From contig DPYO01000033.1 in the NCBI GenBank assembly GCA_003535775.1, forward strand, positions 6,875 through 13,315: a DNA stretch of 6,441 nucleotides, in the 5' to 3' direction. Positions within the stretch are counted from its first letter, which is position 1; every line of letters starts with the position of its first letter. Under the pieces are notes generated by a model. It was given only the letters and a program-made list of their open reading frames with translations. It did no database searches and was not told the DNA's origin. This stretch comes from Fidelibacterota bacterium. GTDB taxonomy: Bacteria; Fidelibacterota; Marinisomatia; Marinisomatales; UBA8229. This document shows, one piece after another, positions 1-6,166 of the stretch. Position numbers and translations under genes: made by a program.

Positions 1-546
1 AGGGCTGTAAACTATACCGATCCCTACCGTGATATCGATATTCATGTTATTCCTTCCGATCGTTTCCGCGTGACCTTTATGGTAGAATATCCCCTTCCTT
101 CATTGGGGACTCAGTATGAAGCTATTTATAATATGGCCGAAGATTTTGCTGTAGAGGTAGCTCCAGCACGTACCTTTTGTTTTCTTAGTGAAGTAGAAAT
201 GCTCAAAGAAAATGGATTGATTAAGGGAGGTTCCCTTGACAATGCGGTTGTTTTGATTGACAAACTTCTTGATCGCTCTGAGATTAATCGTTTACGAGAT
301 CTCTTTGGTATTGAAGAAAATATTATTACTGGAGCCAATGGGATTTTGAATGGAAGAATACTTCGTTTTCGAAATGAGCCCGTTCGACACAAAACGTTGG
401 ATTTGATTGGAGATTTAGCTCTATTAGGAATTCCGATTAAGGGACATGTTACTGCAGCAAGAGCTGGTCATGCGAGTAATGTAGAATTTGTTAAAACATT
501 AAAACGGGAATATTTTCAAGAAATAAAAGACTTGAGTTATAATTAA
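1..546 (+). CDS. lpxC: UDP-3-O-acyl-N-acetylglucosamine deacetylase, C-terminal part (5' end outside window)
   Basis: LpxC is the zinc deacetylase that commits UDP-3-O-acyl-GlcNAc to lipid A synthesis in the cytoplasm. The frame is open from base 1, and 181 residues are visible, about 60% of the roughly 305-residue E. coli enzyme. Family landmarks appear in order: ARTF (the Thr matches the conserved active-site Thr), GGSLDNAVV, then RHKTLDLIGDL at visible residues 129-139, and AGHASN. By alignment from memory, H130 and D134 match zinc ligands H238 and D242 of E. coli, K131 matches K239, and H157 matches the catalytic H265. The third zinc ligand (H79 in E. coli) lies left of the window. The ATG at 70 is internal, because the preceding in-frame residues also read as LpxC. 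The gene ends in TAA three bases before fabZ and in the same frame. Confidence 0.95.
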   Translation, partial: RAVNYTDPYRDIDIHVIPSDRFRVTFMVEYPLPSLGTQYEAIYNMAEDFAVEVAPARTFCFLSEVEMLKENGLIKGGSLDNAVVLIDKLLDRSEINRLRDLFGIEENIITGANGILNGRILRFRNEPVRHKTLDLIGDLALLGIPIKGHVTAARAGHASNVEFVKTLKREYFQEIKDLSYN

Positions 547-549
547 ATA

Positions 550-1014
550 ATGGGAGAATTACGAAAGAAAACGCATTTTGAAATTCAAGATATTATCAAA
601 ATCTTACCCCACCGTTATCCTTTTATTTTAATTGATCGAATTGATGAAATAATTCCAGGGAAATCTTTGACAGCGATTAAAAATGTAACGGTAAATGAAC
701 CATTTTTTCAGGGTCATTTTCCATCCCAGCCTGTAATGCCAGGGGTTCTCACTCTGGAAAGCATGTCCCAGGCAGGAGCGTTTTTAGTACTTAGTTATGT
801 AGAAGATCCACTGAAAAAAAATATGTTTTTTTCAGGCGCTGATAATGTTCGATTTCGAAAACTAATTGTTCCAGGGAATCAGCTATATATTCATATGAAT
901 CTGGTTAAACAGAAACTAAATATTTGTAAGTTTGATGGTAAATGTTACGTGGATAATAATTTAGTCGCAGAAGCTAAGTTGACTGCAAATATTGTAGACC
1001 GAGCTGGAAATTAA
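550..1014 (+). CDS. fabZ: 3-hydroxyacyl-[acyl-carrier-protein] dehydratase FabZ
   Basis: FabZ dehydrates 3-hydroxyacyl-ACP in fatty-acid elongation and competes with LpxA for the hydroxyacyl-ACP pool that feeds lipid A. The 154-residue protein is a single hot-dog domain of normal length. It has the LPHRYPFILIDR block at residues 19-30 and the active-site segment GHFPSQPVMPGVLTLE at 55-70. H56 and E70 have the 14-residue spacing of the catalytic pair (His49 and Glu63 in Pseudomonas FabZ). A later FRKLIVPGNQL stretch is also family-like. The start is ATG, three bases after the lpxC stop and in the same frame, with no good Shine-Dalgarno sequence. Translation is therefore probably coupled to lpxC. 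In Bacteroidetes and Chlorobi this domain is commonly fused to LpxC; here one TAA separates them. Confidence 0.95.
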   Translation: MGELRKKTHFEIQDIIKILPHRYPFILIDRIDEIIPGKSLTAIKNVTVNEPFFQGHFPSQPVMPGVLTLESMSQAGAFLVLSYVEDPLKKNMFFSGADNVRFRKLIVPGNQLYIHMNLVKQKLNICKFDGKCYVDNNLVAEAKLTANIVDRAGN

Positions 1015-1016
1015 AT

Positions 1017-1019
1017 ATT
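1017..1019 (+). other. Probable non-canonical ATT start codon of lpxA
   Basis: The lpxA frame opens after a TAA at 975-977. Between there and the conserved IHPTA block its codons include ATT at 1017, ACG at 1023 and ATA at 1029, but no NTG codon. ATT sits two bases after the fabZ stop and gives an N-terminus of normal length. A weak GGA (1006-1008) lies about eight bases upstream. The better match CGGAG (1024-1028) directly abuts the ATA, so it cannot serve that codon. AUU starts are known, for example in E. coli infC. A sequencing error or mutation of ATG to ATT is the main alternative. Confidence 0.55.
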
Positions 1020-1790
1020 TCAACGGAGATACACCCAACTGCCCTAGTTAGTAAAAAAGCTGAATTAGGGGAAAGAGTTTCTATAGGTCCTTATTCTATT
1101 GTTGAAAGTGATGTAAAGGTAGGAAGTGGGACATCAGTTGGAAATTTTACCACTATAAAGCCAGGAACTACAATTGGTGAAAATTGTCAGGTTTTTCATA
1201 ATTGTACAATTGGTGAAATCCCTCAGGATCTTAAATATGCTGGCGAAAATACATTTGTACAGATTGGGGACAATGTAACAATTCGTGAATCCGTAACAAT
1301 CAACAAGGGAACTGCCGCCCACGGAACTACAGAAATAGGAAGCAATGTACTCTTGATGGGTTATGTTCATGTCGCACATGATTGTATTATTGGGAATAAT
1401 GTTATTTTTGCAAATCTTGTAACACTTGGTGGGCATGTTGAAGTGAATGAAGGGGCTTCGATAGGAGGTGGAGTTGTGATCCATCAGTTTTGTAAAGTTG
1501 GTTCTCATGTGTTTGTTGGGGGTGGATATAGAATTGTACAGGATGTTCCTCCTTTTATCCGCGCAGCAAAAGATCCATTAGAATACTCTGGTATTAATAG
1601 TATAGGTTTACAGAGGAGGGGATTTTCTCAGAAAGAAAGAAACACCATTAAAAAATTCTATCGGTATTACTTCCGCTCAGAGCTTACCCGAACGGCAGCT
1701 TTGGAAAAAGCGGAACATGAGTTTTCAAGTGACCCTAATATTAAAAAAATTCTTGAGTTCATTTATTCAAGTGAACGAGGGATTATTTAA
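1017..1790 (+). CDS. lpxA: Acyl-ACP--UDP-N-acetylglucosamine O-acyltransferase LpxA, probable ATT start
   Basis: LpxA transfers 3-hydroxyacyl from ACP to UDP-GlcNAc, the first step of lipid A synthesis, as a cytoplasmic trimer. From ATT at 1017 it gives 257 residues (E. coli has 262), beginning STEIHPTALV after the initiator. The left-handed beta-helix hexapeptide repeats run to about residue 180, followed by a helical C-terminus. Motifs seen are IPQDLKYAGE, IRESVTINKGT, HVAHDC (117-122), IHQFCKVGSH (154-163), QDVPPF (174-179) and LQRRGFS (197-203). A constant five-residue offset places H120, H139 and H155 on E. coli H125 (catalytic), H144 and H160, R199 on R204, and G168 on the acyl-length ruler G173. 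The frame contains no ATG, GTG or TTG between its upstream stop (975-977) and 1350, so the start is unusual. Identity is very secure; the start codon is less so. Confidence 0.93.
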   Translation: MSTEIHPTALVSKKAELGERVSIGPYSIVESDVKVGSGTSVGNFTTIKPGTTIGENCQVFHNCTIGEIPQDLKYAGENTFVQIGDNVTIRESVTINKGTAAHGTTEIGSNVLLMGYVHVAHDCIIGNNVIFANLVTLGGHVEVNEGASIGGGVVIHQFCKVGSHVFVGGGYRIVQDVPPFIRAAKDPLEYSGINSIGLQRRGFSQKERNTIKKFYRYYFRSELTRTAALEKAEHEFSSDPNIKKILEFIYSSERGII

Positions 1791-1814
1791 TATAACTGAG
1801 AAGATACTTGATTA

Positions 1815-2513
1815 ATGAACCGGTTTATTTTTATTATTTTTTGTTTTAGTTTTTCTCACGCTCAGTGGATTTCTCTTAATCTTGATTCAGCCAACGAAAC
1901 AAATCAAGTCAAAACATTTCTAACTGGTGTTTCGCTTGGTTTTGGTCATCATACCAGGGCAATTCAAGAACAACAACAACGGTTGGTTGCAGGAGTGTCA
2001 TTTATTTATACTAAGAACCTGAGTAAATCGGCGTTTAATGATAATCATCTTGGTGGAATACCAATTTTTTACGGGAGAATCCTAATATCAAATAACTTAT
2101 TTTTTCAAGGGAAACTTAGCGGATTTACTTCAGGAGGTCATATTAGCCAACAAATCGGCTGGGGGTTTATCTTAAATCTTTCGGATATTAATGATCACTC
2201 ATCCTGGAAATTATCAACCAATTTTTCTCATGTTAAGAGCCCGGGGAATTTAAACCTTCGTGGTCTGGATGTCTTTCTTTCTAAAGAATGGAAAATCGGA
2301 AATATTTGGTGGTATTTAGGATTAGGAAAGAATTACTACAAAACCCGTATTTATTCAAATAAGGTTGGTATCCCTTCAGTGTTAGAGAGAGAAAATAACT
2401 ATATTCAAATTGGGACTCAGCTTCGGTCAACATCTTATGTTTTTGTTCCACAACTTAAATATCATCCCGAAATTGTTCAGATATCCGTTGATGTTATAAG
2501 GGGATTTCATTAA
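1815..2513 (+). CDS. Secreted beta-rich protein of unknown function, possible outer-membrane barrel
   Basis: I do not recognise a named family. Residues 1-16 form a typical Sec signal peptide: one Arg, a Phe/Ile-rich core, then SHA before QW. No lipobox is evident. The mature part of about 216 residues has no further long hydrophobic helix. It reads as alternating polar and hydrophobic stretches rich in Tyr, Trp, Phe, Gly, Ser and Asn, with turn-like segments such as SDINDHSS and VKSPGNLN. That is the usual look of a small outer-membrane beta-barrel or a beta-sandwich. A short Gln-rich run (EQQQ) lies near residue 52. GAGAAG (1798-1803) is a plausible ribosome site for the ATG. The gene starts 24 bases after lpxA, and its TAA shares one base with the dxr ATG, so it is embedded in the operon. 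An envelope role is inferred from the signal peptide and the neighbours only. Confidence 0.8.
   Translation: MNRFIFIIFCFSFSHAQWISLNLDSANETNQVKTFLTGVSLGFGHHTRAIQEQQQRLVAGVSFIYTKNLSKSAFNDNHLGGIPIFYGRILISNNLFFQGKLSGFTSGGHISQQIGWGFILNLSDINDHSSWKLSTNFSHVKSPGNLNLRGLDVFLSKEWKIGNIWWYLGLGKNYYKTRIYSNKVGIPSVLERENNYIQIGTQLRSTSYVFVPQLKYHPEIVQISVDVIRGFH
2498..2504 (+). promoter_or_regulatory. Shine-Dalgarno sequence for dxr inside the upstream gene
   Basis: AAGGGGA lies eight bases before the dxr ATG at 2513, within the last codons of the preceding secreted-protein gene. It supports the overlapping TAATG junction as the true dxr start. Confidence 0.6.
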
Positions 2514-3661
2514 TGGCAAAGCGAATTTCGATATTGGGTTCAACAGGATCGATCGGGAGAAACACACTCAATGTAATTGATAGTCTGCATGGGGAAATAG
2601 AAGTGATATACATTACAGCAAGAAAGAATGCAGACGTACTTGTTCAGCAGGCATTGAAGTATAGACCTTCTGCCGTTGGGGTTATTGATAAAGAAGCAGC
2701 AAAAATTGTTGAAAACAGATTAGCTGGGGAAAAAATAAATATTCTAGCTGGTAGATCAGGATTGTTAGAGATAGCTGCAAGGGATGATGTTGATATAATG
2801 TTTAACGGCTTGGTAGGCTCTTCGGGAATGGAACCAACTTTATCAGCTTTGCACGCAGGAGTAGATGTTGCCCTTAGCAATAAAGAAAGCTTAGTGATGG
2901 CGGGTGATTTGATCAACAGGGAAAAGTTAAAAACAGGGACAACCTTATTTCCCGTGGACAGCGAACATTCAGCTATATGGCAGTGTTTGGTGGGTGAAAA
3001 ATTAGATGATGTTCGTAGGATAATTCTAACGGGCAGTGGCGGACCATTTCGAAAAAGAGATTTGAACACACTCTCTGATGTAACTGTGGAAGAAGCTTTA
3101 AATCACCCAAACTGGGACATGGGGGATAAAATTACAATAGATTCCGCTACAATGATGAACAAGGGACTGGAAGTCATTGAAGCTCATTGGCTTTTTGGTT
3201 TAGAAGCAAACCAGATTGATATTATCGTTCATCCCCAGTCTATTATTCATTCTATGGTAGAGTTTAATGATAGCTCAGTAAAGGCCCAATTGGGAGTACC
3301 AGATATGAAAATTCCTATCCAATATGCCCTCACTTATCCGGATCATTATCCAGCTGATTGGGAATCCTTGGATCTGCCTGCTATCGGGGAATTAACCTTT
3401 GAGAAACCGAACCTGGAAAAGTTTCCTTGTATCCAGCTGGCATATAATGCTTTACGTGCAGGTGGTACAACCACGGCTGTTCTGAATGTTGCAAATGATA
3501 ATGCAGTTTACAATTTCTTGGATGGTAAAATTAAATTTACCGATATTCATCAAATCATAGAAAAAGCCTGTGAAGACCATGAGTGGATCGAGTCTCCAAA
3601 TTTGGAAGATTTGTTAAACTTGGAACTTTGGACGACAGAATTTGTAAAAAATGCCGTATAA
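2513..3661 (+). CDS. dxr: 1-deoxy-D-xylulose 5-phosphate reductoisomerase
   Basis: Dxr (IspC) converts DXP to 2-C-methyl-D-erythritol 4-phosphate with NADPH and a divalent metal, the committed step of the MEP isoprenoid pathway. The 382-residue protein is close to the family length (398 in E. coli). The N-terminal NADPH-binding fold starts with GSTGSIG at residues 9-15. Substrate and metal motifs follow: SNKES (122-126), PVDSEH (147-152), GSGGPFR (174-180), NWDMG with IDSATMMNKGLE, and HPQS (240-243). D149, E151 and E220 match metal ligands D150, E152 and E231 of E. coli; N216 and K217 match N227 and K228. The change of offset reflects a loop about ten residues shorter between PVDSEH and the GSGGPFR block. 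All key residues are present, so the enzyme should be active. Its ATG overlaps the previous stop by one base, and rseP follows after 24 bases. Confidence 0.97.
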   Translation: MAKRISILGSTGSIGRNTLNVIDSLHGEIEVIYITARKNADVLVQQALKYRPSAVGVIDKEAAKIVENRLAGEKINILAGRSGLLEIAARDDVDIMFNGLVGSSGMEPTLSALHAGVDVALSNKESLVMAGDLINREKLKTGTTLFPVDSEHSAIWQCLVGEKLDDVRRIILTGSGGPFRKRDLNTLSDVTVEEALNHPNWDMGDKITIDSATMMNKGLEVIEAHWLFGLEANQIDIIVHPQSIIHSMVEFNDSSVKAQLGVPDMKIPIQYALTYPDHYPADWESLDLPAIGELTFEKPNLEKFPCIQLAYNALRAGGTTTAVLNVANDNAVYNFLDGKIKFTDIHQIIEKACEDHEWIESPNLEDLLNLELWTTEFVKNAV

Positions 3662-3671
3662 TAAATTTGAC

Positions 3672-3677
3672 AGGAGG
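3672..3677 (+). promoter_or_regulatory. Perfect Shine-Dalgarno sequence for rseP
   Basis: AGGAGG lies eight bases upstream of the ATG at 3686, in the 24-base gap after dxr. It is the strongest ribosome site in the window and fixes the rseP start. Confidence 0.8.
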
Positions 3678-3685
3678 ATTATTGT

Positions 3686-4861
3686 ATGACCACAATTGGG
3701 GCATTTATAATAGTGTTGGGAGTTATTGTGATGGTACACGAGCTGGGTCATTTTTTTGCAGCCCGGTCCGTAGGTGTCCGTGTGGATCGTTTCTCTATTG
3801 GATTCCCACCGCGGCTTATAACAATTACGTCTGTGCCAGGCGGTTTTGAATTCAGATTGTTTTTTTATCGTAAGGATCAAGAAAGTAAGATTGCTTGGGG
3901 TCCGGTAAAGAGTTGGCGGATAAACAAATCTGGGCGAGAGGGTAGCGGAACAGAATATTGTTTGGCTATCATTCCATTAGGTGGTTATGTAAAGATGGCT
4001 GGTATGATCGATGAAAGTTTGGATGGAACGATAGAATATAAACCAGATGAACTCATGAGCAAGCCTGTATGGGCCCAGATCTGGGTAATGAGTGCTGGGG
4101 TTATTATGAATATTCTTCTTGCATTTATTATTTTTACCGGTGTGGCCTGGAACCACGGCACACCGTCATTCAACAATGAACCTGTAATCCATACTTTAGT
4201 TGATGATATGCCAGCAAAAGACGAAGGATTATTACCAGGCGACAGAATAGTATCCATTAACAAAGTTCCCATCTCTACATGGAATGAATTATCCCAAACT
4301 ATTCATGCAATACCAAACACACCCATTACGCTTACTTTTCAAAGGGGTAATATTGAATATCAAAAGTCATTGACTACGAATTTCCAGATTCAGCATGTTG
4401 ATGGCAGGTTGGATACGCTTGGTGCAATTGGTATTAAGCCGAAAATTATCTTTCAACCAATAGGATTTTTTGAAGCAACGCAAATGGGTGTTGTTTCAAC
4501 CATAAGAGGTTTTGGCTTAATTGTTTTATCGATCAAGATGCTTGTATCCGGCGAGGCATCTGTTAGTGATTTAGGTGGACCAATTTTGATTGCTCAATTA
4601 GCAGGAGAATGGGCCCGCGCGGGCTGGATATCATTGTTGACATTTATGGCCCTCATAAGCTGTAACCTTGCCTTTATTAATTTCCTGCCTATTCCGGGAT
4701 TGGATGGAGGTCACGTTTTTATCCTTCTTGCAGAATCATTGTTAGGCCGCAAGTTTACTATTAAGACCCGAATGGTCATCCAACAGATTGGTATGGCCTT
4801 ATTACTATTACTAATGGTTACCGTCATGATTAATGATATCGTCCGGCTTTTTACAAATTAA
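3686..4861 (+). CDS. rseP: RseP-type site-2 intramembrane zinc metalloprotease
   Basis: This is an M50 site-2 protease of the RseP/RasP type, which cleaves membrane-anchored anti-sigma factors or remnant signal peptides within the inner membrane. The first membrane segment carries HELGH at residues 18-22 (zinc ligands H18 and H22, catalytic E19). TEYCLAIIPLGGYVKM spans 89-104, and a second segment with SAGVIMN lies at about 128-152. One PDZ-like domain is visible (about 165-250, with GLLPGDRIVSINK). A membrane segment with PIPGLDGGH follows, in which D340 is the third zinc ligand, then a last helix near the C-terminus. At 391 residues it is shorter than the 450-residue E. coli protein, which has two PDZ domains. 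In contrast, the segment between FSIGF (36-40) and GTEY (88-91) is about 36 residues longer than in E. coli. It follows dxr, a common pairing in bacteria, and overlaps the convergent downstream gene by 11 bp. Confidence 0.94.
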   Translation: MTTIGAFIIVLGVIVMVHELGHFFAARSVGVRVDRFSIGFPPRLITITSVPGGFEFRLFFYRKDQESKIAWGPVKSWRINKSGREGSGTEYCLAIIPLGGYVKMAGMIDESLDGTIEYKPDELMSKPVWAQIWVMSAGVIMNILLAFIIFTGVAWNHGTPSFNNEPVIHTLVDDMPAKDEGLLPGDRIVSINKVPISTWNELSQTIHAIPNTPITLTFQRGNIEYQKSLTTNFQIQHVDGRLDTLGAIGIKPKIIFQPIGFFEATQMGVVSTIRGFGLIVLSIKMLVSGEASVSDLGGPILIAQLAGEWARAGWISLLTFMALISCNLAFINFLPIPGLDGGHVFILLAESLLGRKFTIKTRMVIQQIGMALLLLLMVTVMINDIVRLFTN

Positions 4862-5579
4862 AGGTCTTTAATTTCATAATCATGGTTCCATATTTTATTT
4901 TTAATATAATTTGAACTGGTATTTTATGTATATCATTACTGAACCATATTGTCATATCCCCCTCATTTTTCAGCAGTGTTTTCCCTTCTCTGAAGGGCCT
5001 GACTACCATACAATCAAATGTCCCAGCTGGAACTGAAACCTGTTCTTTCGATGTTATAATCATCTGAAATTCTGTCAAGGATTTATTATCAAATACAGTT
5101 AAATCTATTGTTTCTTCGGGGATTAATACAAGCGTCCGGAAATAATAAAACAGTGAATAGGGATCGTATAACCTACTTTGTATTGGAATTGTATCTTTAT
5201 TCACAATTGCTATTGAGTGATCATACATAATTTGAGTGTGAGAAGTGAATCTGTATTTCCCCTCCCGAATATTTTTGGTCTGTTGATGAGTAAAAAATTC
5301 TTTTTCGTCTAACCACGAATCAATATTGTCTCTAATTTTATAAATCTTATCTGCTATTGGGCCAGTCTGAGCTTCATATCTCACATGATATGTAGGGAGG
5401 CTATTTATAGTATCAATTGACACAACTGTTAAAAACGCTTTCCCAGCAGGGATAAAATTAAATTTAGCTGAGTATTCTAATCTCTCGCCAACGCTGAACG
5501 GTAATTTTTCAGCCAGAGCATAGTGATAAAAAACCCCTACTATTATAATGAGGGAATAAATTTTATTTAATAGCTTCAT
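4851..5579 (-). CDS. Secreted DUF3108-type protein
   Basis: The 242-residue protein starts with a clear signal peptide: residues 1-23, with a Leu/Ile/Val core and ALA before EK. The mature part opens with LPFSVGERLEYSAKFNFIPAGK, matching the typical N-terminus of DUF3108 proteins (PF11306), in which a PF..GE.L.Y block precedes a Gly-rich turn. Later segments also fit that beta-rich family: YEAQTGPIADKIYKIRDNIDSWLD, IREGKYR, a DPYSLFYYFR stretch and VPAGTFDCMVVRPF. Function is not established for the family; a periplasmic or outer-membrane-facing location is inferred from the signal. The ATG overlaps the tsaC stop as ATGA, so translation is probably coupled. No Shine-Dalgarno sequence is evident. 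Its 3' end overlaps the convergent rseP by 11 bp. The family call was made from memory of the motif, not from a search. Confidence 0.8.
   Translation of the reverse strand: MKLLNKIYSLIIIVGVFYHYALAEKLPFSVGERLEYSAKFNFIPAGKAFLTVVSIDTINSLPTYHVRYEAQTGPIADKIYKIRDNIDSWLDEKEFFTHQQTKNIREGKYRFTSHTQIMYDHSIAIVNKDTIPIQSRLYDPYSLFYYFRTLVLIPEETIDLTVFDNKSLTEFQMIITSKEQVSVPAGTFDCMVVRPFREGKTLLKNEGDMTIWFSNDIHKIPVQIILKIKYGTMIMKLKTFNL
4855..4874. repeat. AT-rich inverted repeat at the convergent gene junction
   Basis: Two perfect 9-base arms, AAATTAAAG (4855-4863) and CTTTAATTT (4866-4874), are separated by GT. They cover the rseP stop codon and the last codons of the opposing DUF3108-type gene. As RNA this would be an eight-pair all-A/U stem with a four-base loop and no separate U tract, so it is at best a weak bidirectional terminator. 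It may also be a chance palindrome in AT-rich DNA. Confidence 0.4.
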
Positions 5580-6166
5580 TTTCTGATTATTTCAAAATGT
5601 GTTTCTTCCAGTTTTATTACTTTTGAGCCTTTCGATGGTGGAAGATCACCCGCATCGATCAGTAAATCAAAAGAAGATCCAAATAATTCCATAATATCAT
5701 CAACTTTGTTTAATGGTGGCATACCACTATGGTTTACACTTGTCGTTGTGATCGGTTTTCCGAGTTGGCTTACCAAATCGATTCCAAAGTTATGATTTGG
5801 GATTCGAAGCCCTATTGTTTCGTCTTGTCCAGAGATTATTGGATGAACAAAACCTGTTTTTAATGGAACAATTACTGTGTTGGAACTCTGCAATTGTTCA
5901 GAAACCATTTTTTTTTGTTTGGGAGATAATTTTGAAATAGCAAATGCCATTTCCAAACTATTGATCAAGATACTTATTGGCCCTGTCCTCTTTTTAATGT
6001 GATTTAAGTTATTAATAGCCTTTTCATTAGTAGCATCCACACCAAAGCCATAAAGTGTATCTGTCGGATAAACAATGGTACCTCCGTTTTGTACAATTAT
6101 TTTTGCTTCCTGAATAGCGTTTGGATCCGAAACCGAAATTCGTTTTGCAGAATAATTATTGTCCAT
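5576..6166 (-). CDS. tsaC: L-threonylcarbamoyladenylate synthase, TsaC/Sua5/YrdC family
   Basis: This enzyme makes threonylcarbamoyl-AMP from threonine, bicarbonate and ATP for the t6A modification at position 37 of ANN-decoding tRNAs. At 196 residues it is a single YrdC domain of TsaC length, without the extra Sua5 domain. Signatures are GGTIVYPTDTLYGFGVDA (28-45), IKKRTGPISIL (57-67), IGLRIPNH (118-125, where R121 matches the conserved Arg) and TTTSVNHSG (140-148, the SxN motif). Two deviations are visible. The Lys/Arg segment is about two residues shorter than the usual KxRPxxKPL. The conserved WPGP-type motif is replaced by QSSN at 93-96. YciO-like paralogues are an alternative, but this is the only copy seen here. 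The ATG overlaps the upstream acyltransferase end by 11 bp, and the TGA overlaps the downstream ATG by four. Confidence 0.88.
   Translation of the reverse strand: MDNNYSAKRISVSDPNAIQEAKIIVQNGGTIVYPTDTLYGFGVDATNEKAINNLNHIKKRTGPISILINSLEMAFAISKLSPKQKKMVSEQLQSSNTVIVPLKTGFVHPIISGQDETIGLRIPNHNFGIDLVSQLGKPITTTSVNHSGMPPLNKVDDIMELFGSSFDLLIDAGDLPPSKGSKVIKLEETHFEIIRK

Noticed and set aside
70..72. ATG as the start of the first gene
   Set aside because: The frame is open to base 1, and the upstream residues continue LpxC-like sequence; the gene is cut by the window edge.
1350..1355. TTG (1350) or ATG (1353) as the lpxA start
   Set aside because: Either would remove about 110 conserved residues of the beta-helix, including the IHPTA, IPQDLKYAGE and IRESVTI blocks, which are clearly coding.
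1134..1508. Open frame on the minus strand opposite lpxA
   Set aside because: It lies wholly opposite the conserved LpxA coding sequence, its translation is rich in Asn, Cys and Ile with no family motif, and it has no convincing start context.
1791..1814. Promoter in the gap before the secreted-protein gene
   Set aside because: The gap is only 24 bases and no convincing -35/-10 pair is visible; the gene reads as part of the operon.
2644..3069. Open frame on the minus strand opposite dxr
   Set aside because: It is fully covered by conserved Dxr motifs on the other strand and has no recognisable domain.
3583..3849. Plus-strand frame spanning the dxr end and rseP start
   Set aside because: It is out of frame with two secure genes and its translation resembles nothing known.
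4855..4874. Palindrome called as a strong Rho-independent terminator
   Set aside because: The stem is almost all A/T with a tiny loop and no separate U tract on either strand, so it is listed only as an inverted repeat.
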